Origin: Bacteroidota bacterium
GTDB lineage: Bacteria; Zhuqueibacterota; Zhuqueibacteria; Zhuqueibacterales; Geothermadaptataceae
DNA: 6,461 nt
Reading direction: 5' to 3'
Assembly (NCBI GenBank): GCA_011375275.1
Contig: DRLW01000182.1
Coordinates: 1-6,461 of the forward strand
Both the position numbers and the translations under genes were made by a program. Every line of letters begins with the position of its first letter. Position 1 is the stretch's first letter. The notes beneath the pieces were generated by a model. That model was not told the origin of the DNA, did no database searches, and saw only the letters and a program-made list of their open reading frames with translations. Positions 1-5,473 of the stretch are shown here, one piece after another.

Positions 1-402
1 AAACGCGGCGATGGAGAGCTTGAGATCACCCACGGCGACAGCCTGCTCACCGGTGACCCGGCGCCACCATCAGCCGACAGCCTGAATACGGAACTGGAGC
101 GCGGAGACTTCCGTTTTGCGGATGAGAACCTCACCGATGACATCATCCGGGATATCAATCTGGCGCAGAAGCTCTTTTATCAGCAAAAATATGAACAGGC
201 GCTGAGCGTGCTCAATGCTTCCCTGAAAAAACAGGAGACCGCTTCGGCTTATGCCCTGGGCGGGTCGATCTATTTCGTCAACGGCGATGTTGCAGAAGCT
301 GTACGGGCGTGGGAAAACGCACTGCAGATCAATCCCGGCCTCGATGAGATCAAGCAACTGGTGGCGCGGTTCAAGAAGGATGCAGTACGCACGGCAGAGT
401 AA
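1..402 (+). CDS. TPR-repeat protein, C-terminal part (5' end outside window)
   Basis: The reading frame is open from the first base to a TAA at 400-402 and gives 133 residues; the start lies upstream of the window. Visible residues 1-45 are polar and acidic, rich in Gly, Asp and Pro, and look like a linker or the end of another domain. Residues about 50-114 form two tetratricopeptide-like helical hairpins. The first has the LAQKLFYQQKYEQAL pattern; the second has YALGGSIYFVNGDVAEAV followed by WENALQINP, the usual A/Y/G/A/P spacing of TPR units. TPRs bind other proteins, so an adaptor or scaffold role is likely, but no partner can be named from sequence. The next gene, 120 bp downstream on the same strand, is motA, so this may belong to a motility or stator operon; that is inference. 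The TPR call is good; the function is unknown. Confidence 0.8.
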   Translation, partial: KRGDGELEITHGDSLLTGDPAPPSADSLNTELERGDFRFADENLTDDIIRDINLAQKLFYQQKYEQALSVLNASLKKQETASAYALGGSIYFVNGDVAEAVRAWENALQINPGLDEIKQLVARFKKDAVRTAE

Positions 403-484
403 TAAGAGGAAAAGGCAGCCTGTGCCTGTGCAGCACCGGCCACGCTCTGTTCATTCCCTGAATATCCGCTGGTTCCGGCGCAAC

Positions 485-498
485 GCTGTGTTCTGGCG
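485..498 (+). repeat. Short direct repeat, copy 1 (upstream of motA)
   Basis: The 14 bases GCTGTGTTCTGGCG occur here and again, exactly, at 2342-2355. Both copies are non-coding. Each is preceded by a similar CCGG(C/T)GCA at a slightly different distance. This may be a remnant of a dispersed repeat, or chance. Confidence 0.4.
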
Positions 499-508
499 CT
501 CAATTTTT

Positions 509-516
509 GAGGAGAG
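509..516 (+). promoter_or_regulatory. Ribosome binding site that fixes the TTG start of motA
   Basis: The purine run GAGGAGAG ends 6 bases before TTG at 523. No ATG at a suitable distance gives the hydrophobic MotA N-terminus, so this site decides a non-ATG start. Confidence 0.7.
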
Positions 517-522
517 ATCACT

Positions 523-1329
523 TTGGCTACACTATTCGGAATACTCGTCGGCGGGTTTCTCGTTGTCGCCGGCATCCTGAGCGGCAACGCCGAACCCGAG
601 GTTTTCGTCAACTGGCAGGGCCTTGCCATCGTGCTGGGTGGCACCATTGCGGCAACCTTTGTTTCGTTTCCTTTCCCGGAAGTCCTGCGAGGGTTCAAGA
701 GTTATTTTGTCATCTTCCGTTCCGGCGTGCACAATAATGTCAAGGCGATCGAAAATATCGTCATGGCTGTGCGGATTTTTCAGAAAGAGGGGGTGCAGGC
801 GCTGAGTGAGAAAATCAAGAATCTCCAGGGCTTGTGGGTGTTGAAAGACGGTTTGTCCATGCTCGCCAACAGCTACACGCGCGAAGAGGCCAGGGCTATT
901 CTCGAAGACCATGTACGCTGGAAAATGGTCCGCGAGCACAAGCAGAGCGAGCTGTTTCAGACCATGAGCAGGATTGCACCGGCTTTTGGTATGATCGGCA
1001 CGCTGATCGGTCTGATCAACATGCTGATGACGCTGCAGGAGCAGCCCGGGCAGGTTGGCATCGGTTTGGCGATCGCGCTGACCACGACCTTCTACGGCCT
1101 GATTCTTTCCAATATGGTCTTTGCGCCGATCGCGGCCAAGATCAAGGAGCGTGCGGAGGCGAATCTGCTGCACGAAACCCTGCAGGTGGAGGCTGTACTG
1201 ATGATGTATGATAAGCAGAATTATGTGTATGTGCGCGATAAACTCGCCGCTCTGCTCAGTCCGGCCGAACGGTTCAAGCTCAGCCGCGCGGACAGCGGCG
1301 CGCGCAGGAAAATCAGAAAGGCAGCGTAA
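523..1329 (+). CDS. motA: Flagellar-type stator subunit MotA (PomA-like)
   Basis: This encodes a 268-residue inner-membrane protein, close to the usual 250-290. With MotB it forms the ion-driven stator that generates motor torque. Four membrane segments are visible at about 1-21, 32-50, 150-171 and 180-204, with a large cytoplasmic loop between the second and third, as in MotA/PomA. The family core is clear: APAFGMIGTLIGL carries Pro153 and LILSNMVFAPIA carries Pro202, the two prolines conserved in MotA. Aligned from memory to Vibrio PomA, loop residues Lys88 and Glu96 fall on the torque-related charges, while the PomA Arg88 position is Gln87. The start is TTG, supported by a strong ribosome binding site. 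motB follows 4 bp downstream, so the two are co-translated. The C-terminal tail (about 250-268) is very basic. ExbB/TolQ is less likely because of the four-segment layout and close PomA-like core. Confidence 0.94.
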   Translation: MATLFGILVGGFLVVAGILSGNAEPEVFVNWQGLAIVLGGTIAATFVSFPFPEVLRGFKSYFVIFRSGVHNNVKAIENIVMAVRIFQKEGVQALSEKIKNLQGLWVLKDGLSMLANSYTREEARAILEDHVRWKMVREHKQSELFQTMSRIAPAFGMIGTLIGLINMLMTLQEQPGQVGIGLAIALTTTFYGLILSNMVFAPIAAKIKERAEANLLHETLQVEAVLMMYDKQNYVYVRDKLAALLSPAERFKLSRADSGARRKIRKAA

Positions 1330-1333
1330 GGCC

Positions 1334-1972
1334 ATGCAAATCGAAATGCCCGAACTCCTGCGCCGTCAGCCTGCTGCTGATGATCAACCCTGGCTGCTCT
1401 CCTTCAGCGATCTCGTAACGTTGCTGCTGGCTTTTTTTGTGCTCTTCTTCGCCATCTCGCAGGTTGACCAGAGCAAATTTGAGATGATCATGGAATACTT
1501 CAGCGAGAGCCGTCAGATGCCCCTGCACAAACTGGAAGAAAAACTCCAGCAGCTCATCGCCGAGTATCAGTTGCAGGAAAGCGTCGATGTCGAGCTGACC
1601 AAAGATGGTCTGCTGCTGAATTTTCAGGACAAGATTCTCTTTGCCTCCGGCCGGGCAGAATTGAAGGAAGAAGCCGGGCCTGTGCTCGACGCAATAGCAG
1701 CCATCTTTCGCACACCAGAAGTCGCTGATCGCAGCATCCAGGTCGAGGGTCACACCGATACCCTGCCTCTGTCAAAAAACGCGATCTATCCCTCGAACTG
1801 GGAGCTCTCCACAGCGCGCTCGGCACGGGTTATCCGCTATTTGATCGACCGCGGGCTTGTACCACAGCGCTTCGTCGCAGTGGGCTTTGCCGATACCCGG
1901 TTGCGTGAACCGGAGGATGAAGCCAGACGCGGCCTGCCCGTCAACCGGCGCGTCAGTTTGCTGGTGAAATGA
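1334..1972 (+). CDS. motB: Flagellar-type stator subunit MotB (PomB/MotS-like), OmpA-family domain
   Basis: This 212-residue protein is the partner of MotA; it anchors the stator to peptidoglycan and carries the ion-binding residue. A short cytoplasmic N-terminus (1-19) precedes one membrane segment (about 22-43) of the form SFSDLVTLLLAFFVLFF, with Asp26 at the position of the essential ion-binding Asp. Residues about 44-60 match the plug region and 61-85 a helical linker. The OmpA-like domain spans about 88-212, with VEGHTDTLPL at 137-146, SNWELSTARSARV at 154-166 and the closing NRRVSLLV at 204-211. At 212 residues it is shorter than typical MotB (roughly 250-310), mainly through a short linker. 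The frame is open further upstream, but ATG 1334 lies 4 bp after the motA stop and gives the expected short N-terminus; ATG 1346 is a weaker alternative. The segment resembles sodium-type PomB/MotS more than E. coli MotB; ion use is inference. Confidence 0.93.
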   Translation: MQIEMPELLRRQPAADDQPWLLSFSDLVTLLLAFFVLFFAISQVDQSKFEMIMEYFSESRQMPLHKLEEKLQQLIAEYQLQESVDVELTKDGLLLNFQDKILFASGRAELKEEAGPVLDAIAAIFRTPEVADRSIQVEGHTDTLPLSKNAIYPSNWELSTARSARVIRYLIDRGLVPQRFVAVGFADTRLREPEDEARRGLPVNRRVSLLVK

Positions 1973-2236
1973 TGAGCTTGCATTTGGCTGTACCGCACTG
2001 ATCTGGCAAGAGTTGGGGGGCCTGCTTCGATGTGACGCTTTCCCGTATCCCACCCGTTCGATCTCATATCCGAAACCATGGAACCATTTCGGCTGCTGAG
2101 TTTCAATATCATCTGTGCATTTTTTGAACCGCTAAGACGCCAGGGGCGCAAAGGGAAACAAGGTGACGTTTGCAGAAATGCCCGGGTATCCAGTTTACTC
2201 AGCAAACCGTGTCCGGCTCAGATTCCGAAATCTGTT

Positions 2237-2267
2237 ATTCCGGCCAGGCGCAGCGCCGTGCCGGAAT
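2237..2267. repeat. REP-like imperfect hairpin
   Basis: The arms ATTCCGGC (2237-2244) and GCCGGAAT (2260-2267) pair perfectly. After two mismatches an inner stem GGCG/CGCC closes a 3-base loop. The ATTCCGG...CCGGAAT form resembles common extragenic palindromes of many bacteria. There is no T-run, so it is not an intrinsic terminator. Confidence 0.6.
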
Positions 2268-2308
2268 CTCATCTTTTCGGGCACGTGCCAGAGTCCGGGA
2301 GATTCCGG
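2261..2308. repeat. 10-bp inverted repeat enclosing a 10-bp palindrome
   Basis: CCGGAATCTC (2261-2270) is the exact reverse complement of GAGATTCCGG (2299-2308). Inside lies the perfect palindrome GGCACGTGCC (2280-2289), and GGCACGTGC recurs at 2335-2343. The left arm is shared with the preceding hairpin, so the two structures are mutually exclusive. Confidence 0.6.
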
Positions 2309-2330
2309 TCTTTCCCTGCGGGGAAACCGG
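2305..2330. repeat. Imperfect hairpin
   Basis: CCGGT followed by TTTCCC on the left can pair with GGGAAACCGG on the right, with a small bulge around 2309-2311 and a short GC-containing loop. It shares CCGG with the preceding inverted repeat and completes a chain of overlapping alternative stems. Confidence 0.45.
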
Positions 2331-2341
2331 TGCAGGCACGT

Positions 2342-2355
2342 GCTGTGTTCTGGCG
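2342..2355 (+). repeat. Short direct repeat, copy 2 (inside the intergenic element)
   Basis: This is the exact 14-base copy of the sequence at 485-498, here inside the palindrome-rich element. Confidence 0.4.
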
Positions 2356-2611
2356 GTCTGGCTGGAAAAATGCAACCGTCTGAGTGAAGTGGATGGCCAG
2401 ACTGCTTCGCGCACTTCGCGTCTTTGCGGTGAAACCCGGCTTCAGCCCGAATGTATGGACGAAATACCCAGACCCTATGGGACAGATAAAGATAAACTAT
2501 CCATATCAAACAGCTTCTTTTGCCCCAAATAAGAAATCACTCAGGATGGTTCGTACAACCTTTCTTGTCCTGCCGTTCGCTTCTGGAACAGTCGTATTGA
2601 TACGAAAAAAC

Positions 2612-2639
2612 TTGCTTATTTCCTGAAAAGCCTTATCTT
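2612..2639 (+). promoter_or_regulatory. Possible promoter for the FN3-like gene
   Basis: TTGCTT and TATCTT are separated by 16 bases in an AT-rich stretch about 70 bases before the operator-like palindrome. This is only a partial match to a sigma-70-type site, so confidence is low. Confidence 0.2.
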
Positions 2640-2711
2640 TGGGTTCGTTTTTGATCGAAACTGGCTCGCCTCGGTACGCAATGCGTCTGTCTGTAAAATC
2701 GGGGTGAGATG

Positions 2712-2736
2712 GAATTTTGCAAAATTCACGAATTTT
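2712..2736. promoter_or_regulatory. Operator-like palindrome with a third half-site
   Basis: GAATTTTGCAAAATTC (2712-2727) is a perfect 16-bp palindrome. After two bases, GAATTTT (2730-2736) repeats the half-site, so the block is three alternating copies of one 7-base unit. It ends 20 bases before ATG 2757. It could bind a dimeric regulator or form a leader hairpin in the mRNA. It overlaps the extra N-terminal codons that would be used if translation began at ATG 2709. Confidence 0.4.
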
Positions 2737-2756
2737 TCAGGCTACAGATCATACCT

Positions 2757-3167
2757 ATGAGTAAGTGCCGATTATTTCTGCTGATCGTTCTTGTTCTCGT
2801 GATCGGCGTTCCGATTTCGATCAAGACCGAATATACCAGCTACGAAAATGTGCAAAACAATTTCACGATCGATGTGAGGCATTTCGGCCCGGAGACGGTA
2901 TTGGTCGAGTGGGAAGCCGGCGACGAAACCGGCATTACGGGTTATCAGATCGAGCGGAGAACGGACAGCAGTGGCTTTGTCAAAGCCGGGTATGTTCCGG
3001 CACATGGTTTCGATGCCGGGGCTGCTGGTTTTTCTTACCGCTTTGTGGACCATCCTGCTGAGCGTGGTCGTCTCTACTACCGTATCCTGCAGATCAGGGA
3101 GGATGGCCCGGGGCTTTATACTTACCAGAAATACAATTTTACTTTTGAGCCGCAAACAAACCGTTAA
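2757..3167 (+). CDS. Small exported protein with one fibronectin type III-like domain
   Basis: This gives 136 residues from ATG 2757. Residues 1-22 form a signal peptide or N-terminal anchor: basic MSKCR, then hydrophobic LFLLIVLVLVIGV. There is no lipobox, and no clear cleavage site. Residues about 36-131 read as one beta-sandwich domain: VLVEWEAGDE at 48-57, YQIERR at 63-68, YRFVD at 94-98 and YYRILQI at 107-113 followed by EDGPGLYTYQ. This is the FN3-like pattern of cell-surface and secreted proteins in Bacteroidetes-type bacteria. Normally such domains are parts of large proteins; here it stands alone. ATG 2709, 16 codons upstream, is in frame, but GGGGTGAG abuts it too closely and it would put extra polar residues before the signal; neither start has an ideal ribosome binding site. 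The gene has its own terminator and likely its own promoter. Role unknown; adhesion or binding is possible. Confidence 0.75.
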   Translation: MSKCRLFLLIVLVLVIGVPISIKTEYTSYENVQNNFTIDVRHFGPETVLVEWEAGDETGITGYQIERRTDSSGFVKAGYVPAHGFDAGAAGFSYRFVDHPAERGRLYYRILQIREDGPGLYTYQKYNFTFEPQTNR

Positions 3168-3221
3168 ACCTGTTCCAGTCTGATGATCCGATACGGTTGC
3201 CTGGTTCGCGCATGATATTTG

Positions 3222-3247
3222 AAGCCGAGTTTTTCTCGGCTTTTTTT
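3222..3247 (+). terminator. Strong rho-independent terminator
   Basis: AAGCCGAG (3222-3229) and CTCGGCTT (3235-3242) form a perfect 8-bp stem around a TTTTT loop, and the stem runs into seven T residues (3241-3247). It lies 55 bases after the stop of the FN3-like gene and separates it from the ABC operon. The reverse strand has no comparable T-run, so it acts on + strand transcripts. Confidence 0.9.
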
Positions 3248-3369
3248 GTTGCTGCCTGCAGCTTACAACGCCGGACCGTTTTTCGGGTCATATCGCAGGA
3301 AAAGGGTGCGAGGCGCTTCTTGTGAATCAATCGGGAGCGCGCTTTTGAACCGATCTTTGCGCAAAATAC

Positions 3370-3374
3370 AGGAG
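3370..3374 (+). promoter_or_regulatory. Ribosome binding site that fixes the GTG start of the binding protein
   Basis: AGGAG lies 7 bases before GTG 3382. This start gives a complete lipoprotein signal, so the non-ATG start is well supported. No convincing promoter is visible in 3248-3369. Confidence 0.75.
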
Positions 3375-3381
3375 TTCCGAC

Positions 3382-4404
3382 GTGCATAAAGCGATACAAG
3401 CAGTAGCTGTCCTGCTGCTGATTTTCCTGAGCTCGTGTGGAGATGAAAAAAAGACGCTGGTGATTTACACAACCCACGGTGAGGAGCTGACCTCCGAATA
3501 CGCGCGTTTGTTCGAAAAGGAGAACCCCGGGGTACGCGTCTATGCCATCGATATGGGCTCGCAGGATGCCCTTGACCGGATCCGCAGTGAGAAGGCCAAT
3601 CCCCAGGCGAGTTTGTGGTGGGGTGCGCCGGCGCCGTTGTTCATGCAGGCCGCGGAGGAAGGACTCCTGCAGCCGTATCGCCCTTCCTGGGCCTCGGAAG
3701 TAGATTCCGCACATCACGATCCTGCCGATCGTTGGTACGGCACTTTTCTCACCCCTGAAGTCATCGCCTACAACAGCGAAAAACTCGACAGCAGCAGCGC
3801 ACCGCAGGACTGGGACGAGCTGCTGCAGCCGCAGTGGCGCGGTCGCATCGTCATCCGCGACCCGCTGGCCAGCGGCACGATGCGTGCGATTTTTGCCGCT
3901 ATGATTCAGCGTGAACTGCGGCGGACCGGGCAGCTCGATGCAGGCTTTGAGTGGCTGCGCCGGCTCGATCGCAACACGGCGTCCTATACCCTCAACCCCA
4001 ATCTGCTGTACATCGCACTGGCGCGCGGCGAAACCGATGTTACATTGTGGAATATGCCTGACATCATGCTGCAGCACAATGAGAACAACTATCCCTTTGC
4101 TTTTATTTTACCCCGGAGCGGCACGGTCGTGGTAACGGATTGCATGGCGCTGCTGCGCAACAGCAAGCAGCCGGAACTGGCCCGGCGTTTTTATGAGTTC
4201 GTCACCACCCGGGATGCGTTGATTCACCAGGCGCATACGTACTACAGAATCCCGGCGCGCACGGATATCCCGCGCGAAAAACTGCCTGTGTGGATGCAGC
4301 AACCGCTGAAGGTTCTGCCCATGGACTGGCAGCTTTTTGCTGAAAAAAGCAACGAGTGGATGCAGTACTGGGATGACCACATCCGCGGCAGAGGAGGGAA
4401 GTAA
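3382..4404 (+). CDS. ABC importer substrate-binding lipoprotein (iron/thiamine/phosphonate-type class)
   Basis: This 340-residue protein captures the substrate outside the inner membrane and delivers it to the permease. Residues 1-19 are a lipoprotein signal ending in the lipobox LSSC with Cys19, so it is lipid-anchored. The mature part follows the two-lobed solute-binding family 1 pattern: KTLVIYTTHGEELTSEYARLF at 24-44, a GSQDAL block at 59-64, LWWGAPAP at 78-85, DRWYGTFLTPEVIAYN at 116-131, a second-lobe IRDPLASGTMR at 158-168, and a conserved-looking tail MDWQLF. The first gene of a three-gene transport operon, it ends 1 bp before the ATPase gene. Classical ferric-binding FbpA has two adjacent Tyr ligands; the corresponding stretch here (about 219-230, DVTLWNMPDIML) has none. 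Iron binding by that mode is therefore unlikely, and the substrate is open. The family is certain; the substrate is not. Confidence 0.92.
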   Translation: MHKAIQAVAVLLLIFLSSCGDEKKTLVIYTTHGEELTSEYARLFEKENPGVRVYAIDMGSQDALDRIRSEKANPQASLWWGAPAPLFMQAAEEGLLQPYRPSWASEVDSAHHDPADRWYGTFLTPEVIAYNSEKLDSSSAPQDWDELLQPQWRGRIVIRDPLASGTMRAIFAAMIQRELRRTGQLDAGFEWLRRLDRNTASYTLNPNLLYIALARGETDVTLWNMPDIMLQHNENNYPFAFILPRSGTVVVTDCMALLRNSKQPELARRFYEFVTTRDALIHQAHTYYRIPARTDIPREKLPVWMQQPLKVLPMDWQLFAEKSNEWMQYWDDHIRGRGGK

Positions 4405-4405
4405 A

Positions 4406-5473
4406 ATGGCGCATGTCCGCCTCGAACATCTGGTCAAACATTTTGGCCCGGTGCGCGCTGTGGATGATTTGAACCTGTCTGTGCAGCAGGGCGAGTTTTT
4501 CAGCCTGCTCGGCCCAAGCGGCTGCGGCAAGACGACCACACTGCGCATGATCGCCGGATTTGAGCAGCCGGATGTCGGCACGATCTGGTTTGCGGAGCGG
4601 GATGTGACCTCTCTCAAGCCCAGCGAGCGGCAGGTAGGCATGGTGTTTCAGAATTATGCCCTGTTTCCGCACATGAGCGTTGGTGAGAACATCGCTTTTG
4701 GGTTGAAAGCTCGCAAGGTTGAGGCTGGCGATATTCCCCGCCGGATTCGCCAGGCCCTCAATCGCGTCGATCTCAACGGATATGAAGACCGGCCGGTGAC
4801 AGCTCTCTCCGGCGGCCAGCAGCAACGCGTCGCCCTGGCGCGTGCCCTGGTGATCGAACCGGAAATTCTGCTACTCGATGAACCCCTCAGTAACCTCGAT
4901 GCCCGGCTGCGTGTGGAAACACGGGAGGAGATTCGTGCGCTGCAGCAGGAACTGGGGATCACCACTTTTTATGTCACCCACGATCAGGATGAAGCACTGG
5001 CGCAGAGCGACCGCATGGCTGTTTTGCTGGATGGCAAACCGGCGCAAATCGGCACGCCGCGCGAGGTGTACAACGCACCTGCAAGCCGGGAAGTCATGGC
5101 CTTTCTCGGACAGGCAAATTTCCTTTCTGGTGAAATTGAAGCCGGCAGCAACGGAAGTATGACTGTGCGTCTCACAGCGGGGTGGAAAATACATGCACCG
5201 GCGCAAGCGCTGCCGGCAGGCCGCAAAGTGACCGTGGCCTTTCGCCCGCATGCCGTGGAACTGCAGCCGGAAGACCAGGCGCCGGCCATGATGGCCAGGG
5301 TGATCTCGGTAATCTATACCGGCCCGGCCGAAGAACTCCTGCTCGAGTACGAAGGGGCCCGTTTCAGCGCTGTTTTGAACCTGAAAGATCATGATAAAAG
5401 GCTGCATCCCGGTGATCTGGTGCCGTTTCACATCCCGAAAAAACGCATCCATCTTTTCCCCGGTGAGGTATGA
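4406..5473 (+). CDS. ABC importer ATPase (FbpC/PotA/ThiQ-type, TOBE-like tail)
   Basis: This 355-residue cytoplasmic ATPase powers the importer. The nucleotide-binding domain (about 1-235) has every motif: Walker A GPSGCGKTT at 36-44, Q-loop Gln82 in MVFQNYALFPHM, signature LSGGQQQR at 134-141, Walker B ILLLDEP at 154-160, the D-loop SNLD at 162-165, and the switch His192 in YVTHDQDEAL. The tail (about 236-355) looks like the TOBE-type regulatory domain of the iron, polyamine and maltose importer ATPases, with TVAFRPHAVEL at 276-286. The length matches the family (about 350). ATG 4406 is chosen although the frame is open upstream: it follows the previous stop by 1 bp, has GAGGAGGGAA at 4391-4400, and starts directly with the ATPase fold. 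The stop overlaps the permease start (ATGA, 5470-5473), so coupling is tight. Confidence 0.96.
   Translation: MAHVRLEHLVKHFGPVRAVDDLNLSVQQGEFFSLLGPSGCGKTTTLRMIAGFEQPDVGTIWFAERDVTSLKPSERQVGMVFQNYALFPHMSVGENIAFGLKARKVEAGDIPRRIRQALNRVDLNGYEDRPVTALSGGQQQRVALARALVIEPEILLLDEPLSNLDARLRVETREEIRALQQELGITTFYVTHDQDEALAQSDRMAVLLDGKPAQIGTPREVYNAPASREVMAFLGQANFLSGEIEAGSNGSMTVRLTAGWKIHAPAQALPAGRKVTVAFRPHAVELQPEDQAPAMMARVISVIYTGPAEELLLEYEGARFSAVLNLKDHDKRLHPGDLVPFHIPKKRIHLFPGEV

Larger units (their letters stand above)
2129..2430. repeat. Palindrome-rich element bounded by imperfect inverted repeats
   Basis: The left arm (2129-2153) begins ACCGCTAAGACGC. The reverse complement of the right arm (2406-2430) begins ACCGCAAAGACGC. 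Over about 25 bases the arms agree at roughly three positions in four, continuing into GCGCAAAG versus GCGCGAAG. Between them lie at least three further hairpins or palindromes. The arm motif (ACCGC-AAGACGC-rich) is of a kind seen repeatedly as non-coding dispersed repeats in environmental bacterial genomes; that is from general knowledge, not a search. No transposase is encoded, so a MITE-like or composite repeat is the best description. The outer limits are uncertain. Confidence 0.5.
1973..2708. other. Gene-free intergenic stretch
   Basis: About 740 bases between motB and the next gene. The open frames here lack ribosome binding sites and protein-like composition, and they run through palindromes. 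The 5' part (1973-2125) shows nothing beyond a weak 6-bp stem (CCGAAA 2070-2075 with TTTCGG 2087-2092). The middle (2129-2430) is a palindrome-rich repeat element, listed separately. The 3' part (2440-2708) is more AT-rich and contains a weak promoter candidate. No clear intrinsic terminator follows motB. Confidence 0.7.

Noticed and set aside
1208..1333. N-terminal extension of motB
   Set aside because: It overlaps the end of motA, encodes Ser/Arg-rich sequence with no MotB similarity, and would misplace the single membrane segment.
532..1335. Long open frame on the - strand (267 codons)
   Set aside because: It mirrors motA almost exactly and its translation is low-complexity and His/Arg/Gln-rich; it is a shadow of motA.
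523..1972. Zorya-type anti-phage motor (ZorA/ZorB)
   Set aside because: ZorA has a long cytoplasmic tail and the system has further helicase or nuclease genes; here MotA is of normal length and no such genes follow.
2051..2070. GTTCGAT resembling a tRNA T-loop
   Set aside because: No flanking T-stem, anticodon arm or acceptor stem can be formed around it.
2070..2092. Stem CCGAAA/TTTCGG as a terminator for motB
   Set aside because: The stem is only 6 bp and no T-run follows directly; the T-run at 2120-2125 is too far away.
2078..2532. Overlapping open frames of 74-120 codons in the intergenic element
   Set aside because: No ribosome binding sites, no domain-like sequence, frames overlap each other and run through inverted repeats; the translations look like read-through of repeat DNA.
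1973..2708. CRISPR array
   Set aside because: The repeats are inverted and few; there are no regularly spaced direct repeats.
3248..3381. Riboswitch (for example thiamine) ahead of the ABC operon
   Set aside because: I could not find the conserved CUGAGA and ACCUGAUCUGG-type blocks or another recognisable aptamer core.
3139..4077. Long open frame on the - strand (312 codons)
   Set aside because: It lies opposite the substrate-binding protein gene, crosses the terminator, and resembles no family; the + strand gene is clear.
4337..4405. N-terminal extension of the ABC ATPase
   Set aside because: It overlaps the binding-protein gene; ATG 4406 has a strong ribosome binding site and begins at the normal ATPase N-terminus.
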